Assembly (NCBI GenBank): GCA_020345765.1
Contig: CP070770.1
Coordinates: forward strand, 3,019,159 to 3,055,812
Direction of reading: 5' to 3'
DNA: 36,654 nt
From: Deltaproteobacteria bacterium
GTDB lineage: Bacteria > Desulfobacterota > G020345765
Shown here: positions 1-6,340 of the stretch, piece by piece
Numbering within the stretch: position 1 is the stretch's first letter
Layout of the letters: every line of letters starts with the position of its first letter
Notes under the pieces: model-generated
Told to the model about the DNA's origin: nothing
The model's input: only the letters and a program-made list of their open reading frames with translations
The model's database searches: none
Translations under genes and position numbers: made by a program

Positions 1-675
1 GACCAGGCGATTGCCGGCTTCCAAAAACTTAAGGAATTTGGAGTAAGTGTCCAGTTTAATACCACCGTTACCCAACGTAACCAGTCCGAGATTGAACAGT
101 TACTAAATATGGCAAGGGAACTTAAAGCCGATGCCCTTCATTTGTTTATGCTGGTTCCGGTGGGATGCGGGGTGGAGATTGCCGAGGATCAAATGTTAAG
201 TCCCGGTGAATATGAAAAGATTTTAAACTGGTTGTCCCGGTCCGCCCAACGCTTTAAAGATATTGAGCTGAAGGCTACTTGTGCACCGCATTATTTTCGA
301 ATACTTGAACAGCGTTCGCGAAAGGAAGGGAGCCCGGTTGGTCCGCCTAAGGCGGGGAGGATGTCGGCACTGACCAGGGGCTGTCTGGCAGGAAGCGCGG
401 TCTGCTTTGTCTCCCGAATCGGGGATGTTCAACCCTGTGGATACCTACCGATAATTGCAGGGAATGTAAGGGAGCAGAGTATTAGAGATATCTGGGAAAG
501 CTCCTCGGTATTTATGGATCTTCGCGATCCTGAAAGACTAAGAGGAAAGTGTGGACGATGCGACTATAAGCTCATCTGTGGTGGATGTCGGGCTCGGGCC
601 TATTTCCAAACCGGAGATTATCTGGAAGAAGAACCCTTCTGCAGCTACCAGCCTAATGTTGCGAAGGTTGTCTGA
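1..675 (+). CDS. ahbD: AhbD-like radical SAM/SPASM haem-biosynthesis protein (5' truncated)
   Basis: The frame is open from base 1, so the N-terminal radical SAM half with its CxxxCxxC cluster lies outside the window. What remains is the end of the barrel (motif LVPVGCG) and a Cys-rich SPASM-type tail: RGCLAG, PCGYLP, then GKCGRCDYKLICGGCRARAY and a final FC. This tail is typical of the AhbC/AhbD/NirJ family, which in sulfate reducers and archaea turns siroheme into haem b in the cytoplasm. The LVPVGCG motif fits AhbD (Fe-coproporphyrin III to haem b) better than AhbC or NirJ, but this is from memory of the family. The ahbA-like gene begins 9 bases downstream, supporting the pathway. A small palindrome at 343-355 lies in frame in a loop just before the Cys tail. 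Family assignment is secure; the D versus C choice is moderate. Confidence 0.8.
   Translation, partial: DQAIAGFQKLKEFGVSVQFNTTVTQRNQSEIEQLLNMARELKADALHLFMLVPVGCGVEIAEDQMLSPGEYEKILNWLSRSAQRFKDIELKATCAPHYFRILEQRSRKEGSPVGPPKAGRMSALTRGCLAGSAVCFVSRIGDVQPCGYLPIIAGNVREQSIRDIWESSSVFMDLRDPERLRGKCGRCDYKLICGGCRARAYFQTGDYLEEEPFCSYQPNVAKVV
343..355. repeat. Short GC palindrome inside the ahbD-like CDS
   Basis: CCGCC-TAA-GGCGG, a five-base-pair inverted repeat. The same arms occur at 7736-7748 with centre TCA and at 33642-33654 with centre AAA. Here it is translated without breaking the frame. Confidence 0.5.
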
Positions 676-684
676 GGCGCTATT

Positions 685-1047
685 ATGGACGAGATTGACC
701 GGGTTATTTTAAATAAGATCCAATCTGATTTCCCTCTTGACTCCAGACCTTTTTTACAAATTGGTCAGGAAGTAGGTATCTCCGAGGAGGAGACCCTGAA
801 GCGGATTAAGCGGTTGAAACAGAATGGAATTATCCGAAGGATCGGGGGTGAGTTTAACTCGAGGAAAATGGGTTATGCCAGTACCCTATGTGCTGCTCGA
901 GTGGCAGAAGAAGAGGTTCCGCGGTTTGTCGAGCTAATTAATTCTTTTTCCGGAGTAACCCATAATTACCGGAGAAGGCACAAATATAATATCTGGTTCA
1001 CTTTCATTGCCGAATCGAGAGAAAAGATCGGGCAGTGTCTGAAATAG
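685..1047 (+). CDS. ahbA: Siroheme decarboxylase subunit AhbA-like (Lrp/AsnC fold), cut short by TAG
   Basis: 120 residues as read. The N-terminal 60 residues form an AsnC/Lrp-type helix-turn-helix. The following RRIGGEFNSRKMGY and THNYRRRHKYNIWFT segments match AhbA/NirD-type siroheme decarboxylases, which use the Lrp fold for catalysis and not for DNA binding. AhbA pairs with AhbB to decarboxylate siroheme, upstream of AhbC and AhbD; no ahbB is in the window. The gene starts 9 bases after the ahbD-like stop, so the two are probably co-transcribed. The reading frame meets TAG at 1045-1047, then continues in frame for 27 more codons to TAA at 1129-1131. That extension (LDLPAVKLFKLKVDL) looks like the normal AhbA C-terminus. 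The gene is therefore probably a nonsense mutant, a sequencing error or a readthrough case. Confidence 0.75.
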   Translation: MDEIDRVILNKIQSDFPLDSRPFLQIGQEVGISEEETLKRIKRLKQNGIIRRIGGEFNSRKMGYASTLCAARVAEEEVPRFVELINSFSGVTHNYRRRHKYNIWFTFIAESREKIGQCLK

Positions 1048-1131
1048 ATTCGGGAACGAAGCGGGATCGACGATATCCTGGATCTACCCGCAGTAAAACT
1101 CTTTAAGCTTAAGGTGGATTTAAAAATTTAA
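1048..1131 (+). pseudogene. Detached C-terminal codons of ahbA downstream of the in-frame TAG
   Basis: Twenty-seven sense codons in the same frame as ahbA followed by TAA at 1129-1131. They encode IRERSGIDDILDLPAVKLF and a short basic tail, the expected last beta strand of the Lrp-like domain. There is no separate start codon or ribosome binding site, so this is the tail of the interrupted gene and not an independent gene. Confidence 0.7.
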
Positions 1132-1150
1132 TTCTATATAATGAGTTGTT

Positions 1151-1174
1151 GTAGGGGGTCGATTTATCGAACTC
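1151..1174. repeat. Small intergenic inverted repeat, copy 1
   Basis: GTAGGGGGTCGAT followed by TTATCGAACTC forms an imperfect hairpin. The same parts (GTAGGG, TCGAT, TTATCGAAC) are found in the longer element at 1930-1982. Just downstream, 1200-1231 holds a tandem run of GCATAC/GTATGC-like units, and 1182-1195 (CTCAAAGTTCAAAT) recurs at 7663-7676. This looks like non-coding spacer repeat material. Confidence 0.4.
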
Positions 1175-1251
1175 GAAATCACTCAAAGTTCAAATAAAAA
1201 TGCATACGGCATACTGCGTACTGCATACTATTGGTCATCGGGATTTAATAG

Positions 1252-1455
1252 ATGGATAGATACAAAGTAGTTGAACTGACAACGGTTACCGATGAAACCC
1301 TGGAGAAAGCTATCAACGAGTGGGTGGGAAAGGGCTGGAGCCTCAACGGTATCCAGTTCGCGATGCGAGAAACTACCCGCCGTCCCACTATGGCCTTTAT
1401 TCTGTTTACTAAGAGAATCCCTGAGAATGAAGAGGATCCCGGGAAAGGAGAGTAA
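1252..1455 (+). CDS. Small DUF4177-like protein
   Basis: 67 residues. The pattern YKVVEL, an amphipathic helix (LEKAINEWVGKGW), a short strand and a final FILFTKR strand is that of DUF4177 and related small proteins (sheet-helix-sheet, cytoplasmic, function unknown). The run ...NEWVGKGWSLNGIQF is the most typical part. The ribosome binding site is weak. The gene ends two bases before the RDD-family gene, and its last codons (GGAAAGGAG) supply that gene's ribosome binding site, so the pair is likely translated together. A longer overlapping reading frame from 1292 lacks family features and was discarded. Function cannot be given. Confidence 0.65.
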   Translation: MDRYKVVELTTVTDETLEKAINEWVGKGWSLNGIQFAMRETTRRPTMAFILFTKRIPENEEDPGKGE

Positions 1456-1457
1456 AG

Positions 1458-1904
1458 ATGGACCAAAATGTTGGTGAGGGCTTAAAGGAATATGTCAGGG
1501 CAGATTTGGTTAATCGGTTTCTGGCAAAATTCATCGATTTTCTCCTGGTTGGCGCCCTTGCACAAATACTTAAACCTATCGGACCCCTGAGCGGACTTAC
1601 CTACATCCTGATCTCCGATGGCCTCTTTCAAGGAAGGAGCATAGGGAAGAAGATTATTGGCCTGAGGGTTATTGTTAGGAGAGAGGGAAGGGAGTGCAAC
1701 TACCGGGATTCTATTGTAAGGAACCTTACTCTCGCAGCCGTAGTTTTATTCTCAATCCTCCCGCTTATCGGTTGGTTCCTCTTTTTTACTGTAGGGATAA
1801 TTATTTTAATATTTGAATCATATTTAATCATTACTGACGAGGCCGGGATACGAATTGGTGATATTCTGGCAGACACGCAGGTGATAGATAGTCCGAGGAA
1901 ATAA
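1458..1904 (+). CDS. RDD-family integral membrane protein
   Basis: 148 residues. The RDD pattern is visible: Arg20 and Asp27 in the first helix, GRSIGKKIIGLRV at about 59-71, and the closing GDILADTQVI. Hydrophobic segments lie at about 22-38, 43-56, 91-108 and 109-127, so there are three or four membrane helices. RDD proteins are inner-membrane proteins of mostly unknown role; some have been linked to ion transport or to membrane-anchored partners. The start is supported by AAGGAG seven bases upstream. It is coupled to the DUF4177-like gene before it. The following 195 bases hold an inverted repeat and no gene. Confidence 0.8.
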   Translation: MDQNVGEGLKEYVRADLVNRFLAKFIDFLLVGALAQILKPIGPLSGLTYILISDGLFQGRSIGKKIIGLRVIVRREGRECNYRDSIVRNLTLAAVVLFSILPLIGWFLFFTVGIIILIFESYLIITDEAGIRIGDILADTQVIDSPRK

Positions 1905-1929
1905 ATAAAACCAATAATGTGTTAATGTA

Positions 1930-1982
1930 GGGTTCGATCCTACCCCGCCATATGCGAGGCTCAGGATAGGTTTATCGAACCC
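1930..1982. repeat. Intergenic inverted repeat, copy 2
   Basis: Perfect nine-base arms GGGTTCGAT (1930-1938) and ATCGAACCC (1974-1982) around a 35-base loop that includes CCTACC and GGATAGG. There is no T-run after it, so it is not a standard terminator. It shares sequence with the element at 1151-1174. Confidence 0.45.
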
Positions 1983-2099
1983 GACTAATACTCCCCACAA
2001 TGGCCATCGGGATAAATGGGAGGGGGAACATAAGATGGTGACAAAGAATGAGGTGAGCAGTGCAACCTGATAACGAATAACTATTTTAAAGGAGTGGAT

Positions 2100-2636
2100 A
2101 TGCTTAACTTGGAGATGCAACAGAAATTGGTTGATGAACTGAAGGTTGAACTTAAGAAGAAGCTGGAGAAGTCGGAGGATCCCAAGGCTGATAAGGATCT
2201 GCGAAAGGCCAGAAAGAAGCTTAAAAGGGCCCAGAGGAGGCTACGGGAGCTAAAGGCCGGGGGAGAAAGGAAAGCCGCTAAGGAGAAGGCAAAGGAGAAG
2301 AAGGAGGCAGCGGCGAAGGAAAAGGAAGCGGCGAAGGAGGAAAAAGAAAAGAAGGCAAAGGAGAAAAAGAAAGAGCCAGAGCCAAAAGAGGAGGCAGCAG
2401 AGGCGAAAGAGGAGAAGGAGGAAGCAAAAGAGGAAAAGGCGGAAGTGAAGGAGGAGAAGGCGGAAGCAAAAGAAAAGAAGGCAAAGGAGAAAAAGAAAGA
2501 GCCGGAGACAGAAGAGAAAAAGGCGGAAGCAAAAGAAAAAAAGGCAGGAACTAAGGAGAAGAAAACGAAAGCGAAAGGGGGAAAGGCGGGGACTAAGGAT
2601 AAAGAGGTAAGTGAGGAAAAGGCGAAGGAAGCTTAA
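2100..2636 (+). CDS. Lys/Glu/Ala-rich low-complexity protein
   Basis: 178 residues from the ATG at 2100, chosen because AAAGGAG ends five bases upstream; a GTG six bases earlier overlaps that site. The first 55 residues are a charged helical stretch (KLVDELKVELKKKLEK, then KARKKLKRAQRRLREL). The rest consists almost only of K, E and A with a few P, T and G, in repeats such as EAKEKKAKEKKKEPE. It is probably disordered or a long single helix, very hydrophilic and without membrane segment or signal peptide. Similar tails occur in histone H1-like and ribosome-associated proteins, but no family can be named. The helicase gene begins 10 bases after its stop, suggesting joint expression. The DNA is almost pure purine on the plus strand and contains a 36-base direct repeat (2342-2377 and 2468-2503). 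Confidence 0.7.
   Translation: MLNLEMQQKLVDELKVELKKKLEKSEDPKADKDLRKARKKLKRAQRRLRELKAGGERKAAKEKAKEKKEAAAKEKEAAKEEKEKKAKEKKKEPEPKEEAAEAKEEKEEAKEEKAEVKEEKAEAKEKKAKEKKKEPETEEKKAEAKEKKAGTKEKKTKAKGGKAGTKDKEVSEEKAKEA
2342..2503 (+). repeat. 36-bp perfect direct repeat in a purine tract
   Basis: The same 36 bases, beginning AAAAGAAAAGAAGGCAAAGG, occur at 2342-2377 and 2468-2503, offset by 126 bases (42 codons). The repeat is in frame and duplicates the segment KEKKAKEKKKEP of the low-complexity protein. It is a likely site of slippage length variation. Confidence 0.8.
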
Positions 2637-2645
2637 GAAGAGATC

Positions 2646-4670
2646 ATGCGGAAATATACCTTAAAGTCACCGGTAAGGCAAGGAGAATATTCGGTAAGAT
2701 ATGAGGAAGAGTTAAATCCCCAGCAGTTAGAGGTAGTGATGGCCGGGAACGGCCCTCTTCTGATTATTGCCGGGGCCGGAAGTGGAAAGACCAGGGTAGT
2801 TACCTACCGGGTTGCCCGATTGATCGAGTCCGGGGTAAGTCCCTCCCAGATCCTGCTGGTGACCTTCACCAATAAGGCGGCCCGGGAGATGCTCCACCGG
2901 GTGGGAATACTGATCAAGGCGGATATCCGCAGTCTCTGGGGAGGAACCTTCCATCACATTGCCAACCTAACCCTCCGACGTCACAGTGAAGCAGTTGGGT
3001 ATAGTCCTAAATTTACTATCCTGGACCGGGAAGATGCCCGGGGTCTCCTGAATGCCTGCCTGACCGATCTTAAAATTAATACCAAGGAGAGAAGGTTCCC
3101 CCGGGCGGATGTATTGTGCGATATCATAAGCTTCTCAGCTAACACTCAGGCAGAGCTGGAGGGGATTATCGCCAATCGGTATCCCTATTTTTTGGATATC
3201 GCCGGCGAGATTGCCCGTATAGCCCAATTCTATTCCCAGAGGAAGAAAAAGCTGAATATGATGGATTTTGATGACCTTTTGGGTAACTGGAAACTCCTGC
3301 TGGAGGAGAATCCGAAGATAAAAGAGGTTTATGCGGAGAAATTCCGCCATATCCTGGTCGATGAGTATCAGGACACCAATAAGATTCAGGCGGATATTAT
3401 TGATTTGCTCGGTTTTCGGCGAAGAAATGTGATGGTGGTAGGCGATGATTCCCAATCGATTTACTCTTTCCGGGGGGCTAACTTCGCCAATATCATCGAG
3501 TTCCCCCGACGCTACCCGGAGGCGAAGATCTACAAACTGGAGACGAACTACCGCAGCACCCCCGAGATTCTCGGATTGGCCAACCTGAGCATTACCAATA
3601 ATCTGAAACAGTTCCCGAAAAAACTGGCCTCGGTCCGGGGTCCCGGCTCTTCTCCGGTCCTGATCCCGCTGAGGGCTGTCCTCCAGCAGGCCGAGTTCGT
3701 TGCTCAGAGGATCCTGGAGCTGCGGGAGGAGGGGTTCTCCCTTAACGAAATAGCGGTCCTTTACCGCTCCCATTACCACTCGATGGAGCTTCAGATGGAG
3801 TTGACCCGGAGGGGGATCCCTTTCGAGGTGCGCTCGGGCCTCAGATTCTTCGAGCAGGCTCATATCAAGGATGTAACCGCTTATTTAAGGATCGTTCACA
3901 ACCCGAATGATGAACTGTCCTGGAAACGGGTGGTAAAGCTTTGTCCCCGGATCGGGAACCGGACCGCTGACAAGATCTGGGGATACATCTCCTCCCGGGA
4001 GAATGGGCTGAAGGCGGCCAGGAATAAGGAGCTTCTTTCCCAGCTGCCCCGGGGAGCCGAGGAAGGGTGGAAAAGATTTATGTCACTTCTTAAGAACCTC
4101 CAGACACCGGAGATCCTAAAATTTCCCGGCCAGATGATCCAGGTAGTGTTGGAAGAGGGCTACCATGAGTATCTTCAGAATATTTACCCCAACTACCAGG
4201 CAAGGTTGGAGGATCTGAATCAGCTTAGTGATTTTGCCGTCCAGTATGACTCCCTGGAGAGCTTCCTGAGCGAGCTGGCACTGCTGAGCAGCGTCACCGG
4301 CGAGGATGTCGTCGGCGGGGAAGATGACGAGATGGTGGCCCTGAGCTCGGTTCACCAGGCCAAGGGGCTGGAGTGGAAAGTGGTGCTTATCATTTGGCTA
4401 TCCGAGGGCAGGTTTCCGGCGGCGAAGGCCCTGAACGATCCCGAGGGTGAGGAAGAGGAGAGGCGTCTCTTCTATGTGGCGGCGACCCGGGCGAAGGACG
4501 AGCTCTATCTCTGCTATCCGATGATGCTTCCCGAGGGCAGGTATCAGAGTATTCTGCTGAGGCCCTCCCGGTTTATTCAGGAGCTTTCCGAGACTACCTA
4601 CGAGCAGTGGCAGATCGACGAGGGTGAAGACTGGGGCCTTCTAGGATCGGAAGCCGAAGAACTCTATTGA
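2646..4670 (+). CDS. Rep/UvrD/PcrA-type superfamily 1 DNA helicase
   Basis: 674 residues, close to the length of Rep. All SF1A motifs can be read: Q motif LNPQQLEVV (about 23-31), Walker A AGAGSGKT (41-48), Ia VTFTNKAA, Ib GTFHHIA, II LVDEYQDTN (about 237-245), III VVGDDSQSIYSFRGA, IV ETNYRST, V SSVHQAKGLEW (about 568), VI RRLFYVAATRAKDELYL (about 605-621). These ATP-driven 3'-5' helicases act in replication restart and DNA repair. The N-terminus has about 20 extra residues before the Q motif. The gene follows the Lys-rich protein gene by 10 bases, with a weak site (AAGAAGAG) before ATG. The C-terminus ends in an acidic stretch in place of the basic or Tudor-like tail of many UvrD/PcrA proteins. 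Rep, PcrA and UvrD cannot be told apart from this alone. Confidence 0.95.
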   Translation: MRKYTLKSPVRQGEYSVRYEEELNPQQLEVVMAGNGPLLIIAGAGSGKTRVVTYRVARLIESGVSPSQILLVTFTNKAAREMLHRVGILIKADIRSLWGGTFHHIANLTLRRHSEAVGYSPKFTILDREDARGLLNACLTDLKINTKERRFPRADVLCDIISFSANTQAELEGIIANRYPYFLDIAGEIARIAQFYSQRKKKLNMMDFDDLLGNWKLLLEENPKIKEVYAEKFRHILVDEYQDTNKIQADIIDLLGFRRRNVMVVGDDSQSIYSFRGANFANIIEFPRRYPEAKIYKLETNYRSTPEILGLANLSITNNLKQFPKKLASVRGPGSSPVLIPLRAVLQQAEFVAQRILELREEGFSLNEIAVLYRSHYHSMELQMELTRRGIPFEVRSGLRFFEQAHIKDVTAYLRIVHNPNDELSWKRVVKLCPRIGNRTADKIWGYISSRENGLKAARNKELLSQLPRGAEEGWKRFMSLLKNLQTPEILKFPGQMIQVVLEEGYHEYLQNIYPNYQARLEDLNQLSDFAVQYDSLESFLSELALLSSVTGEDVVGGEDDEMVALSSVHQAKGLEWKVVLIIWLSEGRFPAAKALNDPEGEEEERRLFYVAATRAKDELYLCYPMMLPEGRYQSILLRPSRFIQELSETTYEQWQIDEGEDWGLLGSEAEELY

Positions 4671-4678
4671 CCTATTCC

Positions 4679-4724
4679 GGGGACATCATTGCTCATTTGT
4701 CAAGAGTTAAGATTTGATGACCCC
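4679..4724. repeat. REP-like imperfect inverted repeat between convergent genes
   Basis: GGGGACATC at 4679-4687 is mirrored by GATGACCCC at 4716-4724 with one mismatch and a 28-base loop. It fills the gap between the helicase stop and the stop of the opposing gene. GGGGAC-led fragments also occur at 29321-29343 and 31079-31100. It could be a remnant of a REP or MITE-type element; a role in ending transcription from both sides is possible but there is no T-run. Confidence 0.4.
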
Positions 4725-4737
4725 CGACCTTTTCGCT

Positions 4738-5652
4738 CTAGTTCACCAATTCTATCTCGGTGGCATCGAAATCGGCCAGCCACACGGTGTAGCCTTCGCT
4801 ATTGACGCATTCCACCGTATACAAAGGGTGGTCGGTATCTTCCCCCGTAATGTTGACGATTGTACCGGTGTCACCTACTACGGGCTGGCGCAGCACCGCC
4901 TCGGTGCCGTCAACATGCCGAGAAGGGCTAGAGAGAGCAACAATACGGACGACATCATATTCCCTTAGGGTCATGTTTTTTCTTTCTCCATGAAAATAGG
5001 GATAGCGCCCATTTTCTCTGCTTGTTGCTCGTCTTCTTCCCAATAAACCCGTTATGACGCAAATGACTCCATAAATACCCAGAATGATAGTCGTTGAATA
5101 CCAGCCGAATCTCGGGAATAAGAAGATGCCCAAAATAACGATAAGGCTCATTGATATGAACGGAAGTGAAAATTCCTGGGCGCCTTGGATATTTTCTTGC
5201 AGGACTGCCAGCAGGCTCGATCCAGCGAGCAGGATCGCTATATTAGCGGCTATCTTCAGATAATAGATCTGTGGCCAAATGAAATGGAGAACAAGAACAA
5301 GGACTGGGATAAGCGTGATTGAAATTCCGAGAATCGATGGGGCCTCCTTGGCCGCCTCCGGGCTGGCTTTATCCATGTGATTGCTGAGCGCTTGTGCCAA
5401 TTTTTCCAGAATTTCTCTCAGCTCTTCACTTGAAAACTTGGTTTCTACGACACTTCTATTCTGTGCTTCCCGGAAGAGATCTTTGTCGTCAAGAAGTCGG
5501 TGTATATTCATGATGTAATACGACGGACCTTCATCAAGGCCAATTTCGGAATAAATAATGGTATGATACAAATGGGAAATAGCATCTTCCTTAGTTTTAC
5601 GGAAGCTGATCGTGTATAAAAGTTTATTTAAGAAGCTATGTGGTTCGGGCAT
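4738..5652 (-). CDS. Four-helix membrane protein with C-terminal DUF4926-like domain
   Basis: 304 residues. The N-terminal 105 residues are soluble, with a charged helical region (FSSEELREILEKLAQALSNH). Four hydrophobic helices follow at about 107-125, 131-152, 162-180 and 185-204, then a basic stretch (GRRRATSR). The last 78 residues (from about 227: LREYDVVRIVAL, VVGDTGTIVNI, YTVECVNSEG, ATEIELV) match the DUF4926 pattern, a small SH3-like beta domain normally found as a stand-alone protein near toxin-antitoxin genes. No classical toxin is adjacent. The stop codon is TAG. No strong ribosome binding site precedes the ATG. The N-terminal and membrane parts are not recognised. Function unknown. 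Confidence 0.65.
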   Translation of the reverse strand: MPEPHSFLNKLLYTISFRKTKEDAISHLYHTIIYSEIGLDEGPSYYIMNIHRLLDDKDLFREAQNRSVVETKFSSEELREILEKLAQALSNHMDKASPEAAKEAPSILGISITLIPVLVLVLHFIWPQIYYLKIAANIAILLAGSSLLAVLQENIQGAQEFSLPFISMSLIVILGIFLFPRFGWYSTTIILGIYGVICVITGLLGRRRATSRENGRYPYFHGERKNMTLREYDVVRIVALSSPSRHVDGTEAVLRQPVVGDTGTIVNITGEDTDHPLYTVECVNSEGYTVWLADFDATEIELVN

Positions 5653-5773
5653 AGTCTGATCACATATAAGTTTTATGAAAGTAGGCGCGATACTCGTTTT
5701 ATCTCTTCAATAAATAACATATGAAGATGTGACCCCGGATCACCTCTGTTCTATCCTAATATTTGCCTACTCC

Positions 5774-6220
5774 CTACTCCTTTTCACGTGATCTAGGGCC
5801 CTGGATGAGGTAGAGGAGGAAGAAGAGGGTAAAGATGGAATCTCCGAGCACGGCAAAGACCGCTAAGGCCGTGGCCCGGTCAATGGAGAAGAGGTAGAGC
5901 CAGTGGCCGGCGACTATGGTCTTGCCGATGATGCCCATGATAACGATCCCCAGGTGTTTGCCCGGATCGGAGGCGATGATAAGGTAGCCGATCCCAAAGA
6001 CCAGTATCGCCCACCACAGCCCGCGGTTCAAGAAGAGGGTTATATAATTGTCGGTGATTACTGCATAGAACAGGCGCAGGTTGAGTCTGGGGGAAACAAG
6101 GGCGGGGACGGCCCCGATCAAGTTCCAGGCCGCGGCCACGAAAAAGAACTTGCGCCACGAACCGTAATCCCAGGTCAAGGGATTCATGTTCTGCTTTTGA
6201 TTCTCCATGGTTGAGTTCAT
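5774..6220 (-). CDS. Four-helix integral membrane protein of unknown function
   Basis: 148 residues with hydrophobic helices at about 25-43, 63-83, 89-111 and 118-140, short loops and no signal peptide. The small conserved-looking motif RKFFFVAAAWNLIGAVPAL at the first helix is seen in uncharacterised bacterial membrane proteins. Two ATG codons (residues 1 and 5) are possible starts and neither has a clear ribosome binding site. A perfect 16-base palindrome at 6261-6276 lies about 41 bases upstream and could be an operator. The gene follows the aminotransferase gene on the same strand with a 120-base gap. No function is proposed. Confidence 0.65.
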   Translation of the reverse strand: MNSTMENQKQNMNPLTWDYGSWRKFFFVAAAWNLIGAVPALVSPRLNLRLFYAVITDNYITLFLNRGLWWAILVFGIGYLIIASDPGKHLGIVIMGIIGKTIVAGHWLYLFSIDRATALAVFAVLGDSIFTLFFLLYLIQGPRSREKE

Positions 6221-6260
6221 AAAAAAGTCAATTCTTCAATTCCGCCCCAAAAATTCCAAA

Positions 6261-6276
6261 ATCAATGATCATTGAT
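6261..6276. promoter_or_regulatory. Perfect 16-bp palindrome, possible operator
   Basis: ATCAATGATCATTGAT reads the same on both strands. It is upstream of the four-helix membrane protein gene and downstream of the aminotransferase stop. A half-site (AATCAATGATAAAATA) recurs at about 7674-7689. It could be a dimeric regulator site, or part of the AT-rich spacer repeats seen in this genome. Confidence 0.35.
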
Positions 6277-6340
6277 AAAATAACCTCGAAAAATGGGCGC
6301 TTTCCATATTTTACCGATCCTAAAAACTCTTAGTTTAACA

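Noticed and set aside
1045-1047. Genome-wide TAG recoding (pyrrolysine or other)
   Set aside because: Many unrelated genes in the window end in TAG at their expected length, so only local readthrough or mutation is considered.
1927-1950. tRNA 3'-end-like string (GTAGGGTTCGATCCTAC then CCCGCCA)
   Set aside because: The T-arm register is off (loop GTTCGAT), and no anticodon or D-arm precedes it; it is part of the inverted repeat at 1930-1982.
2278-2532. 84-codon Pro/Leu/Ser-rich frame opposite the purine tract
   Set aside because: It arises from the complementary pyrimidine tract and has no ribosome binding site.
3135-3863. 242-codon open frame on the minus strand inside the helicase gene
   Set aside because: It is the antisense shadow of a gene with all SF1 motifs, and its translation shows no family pattern.
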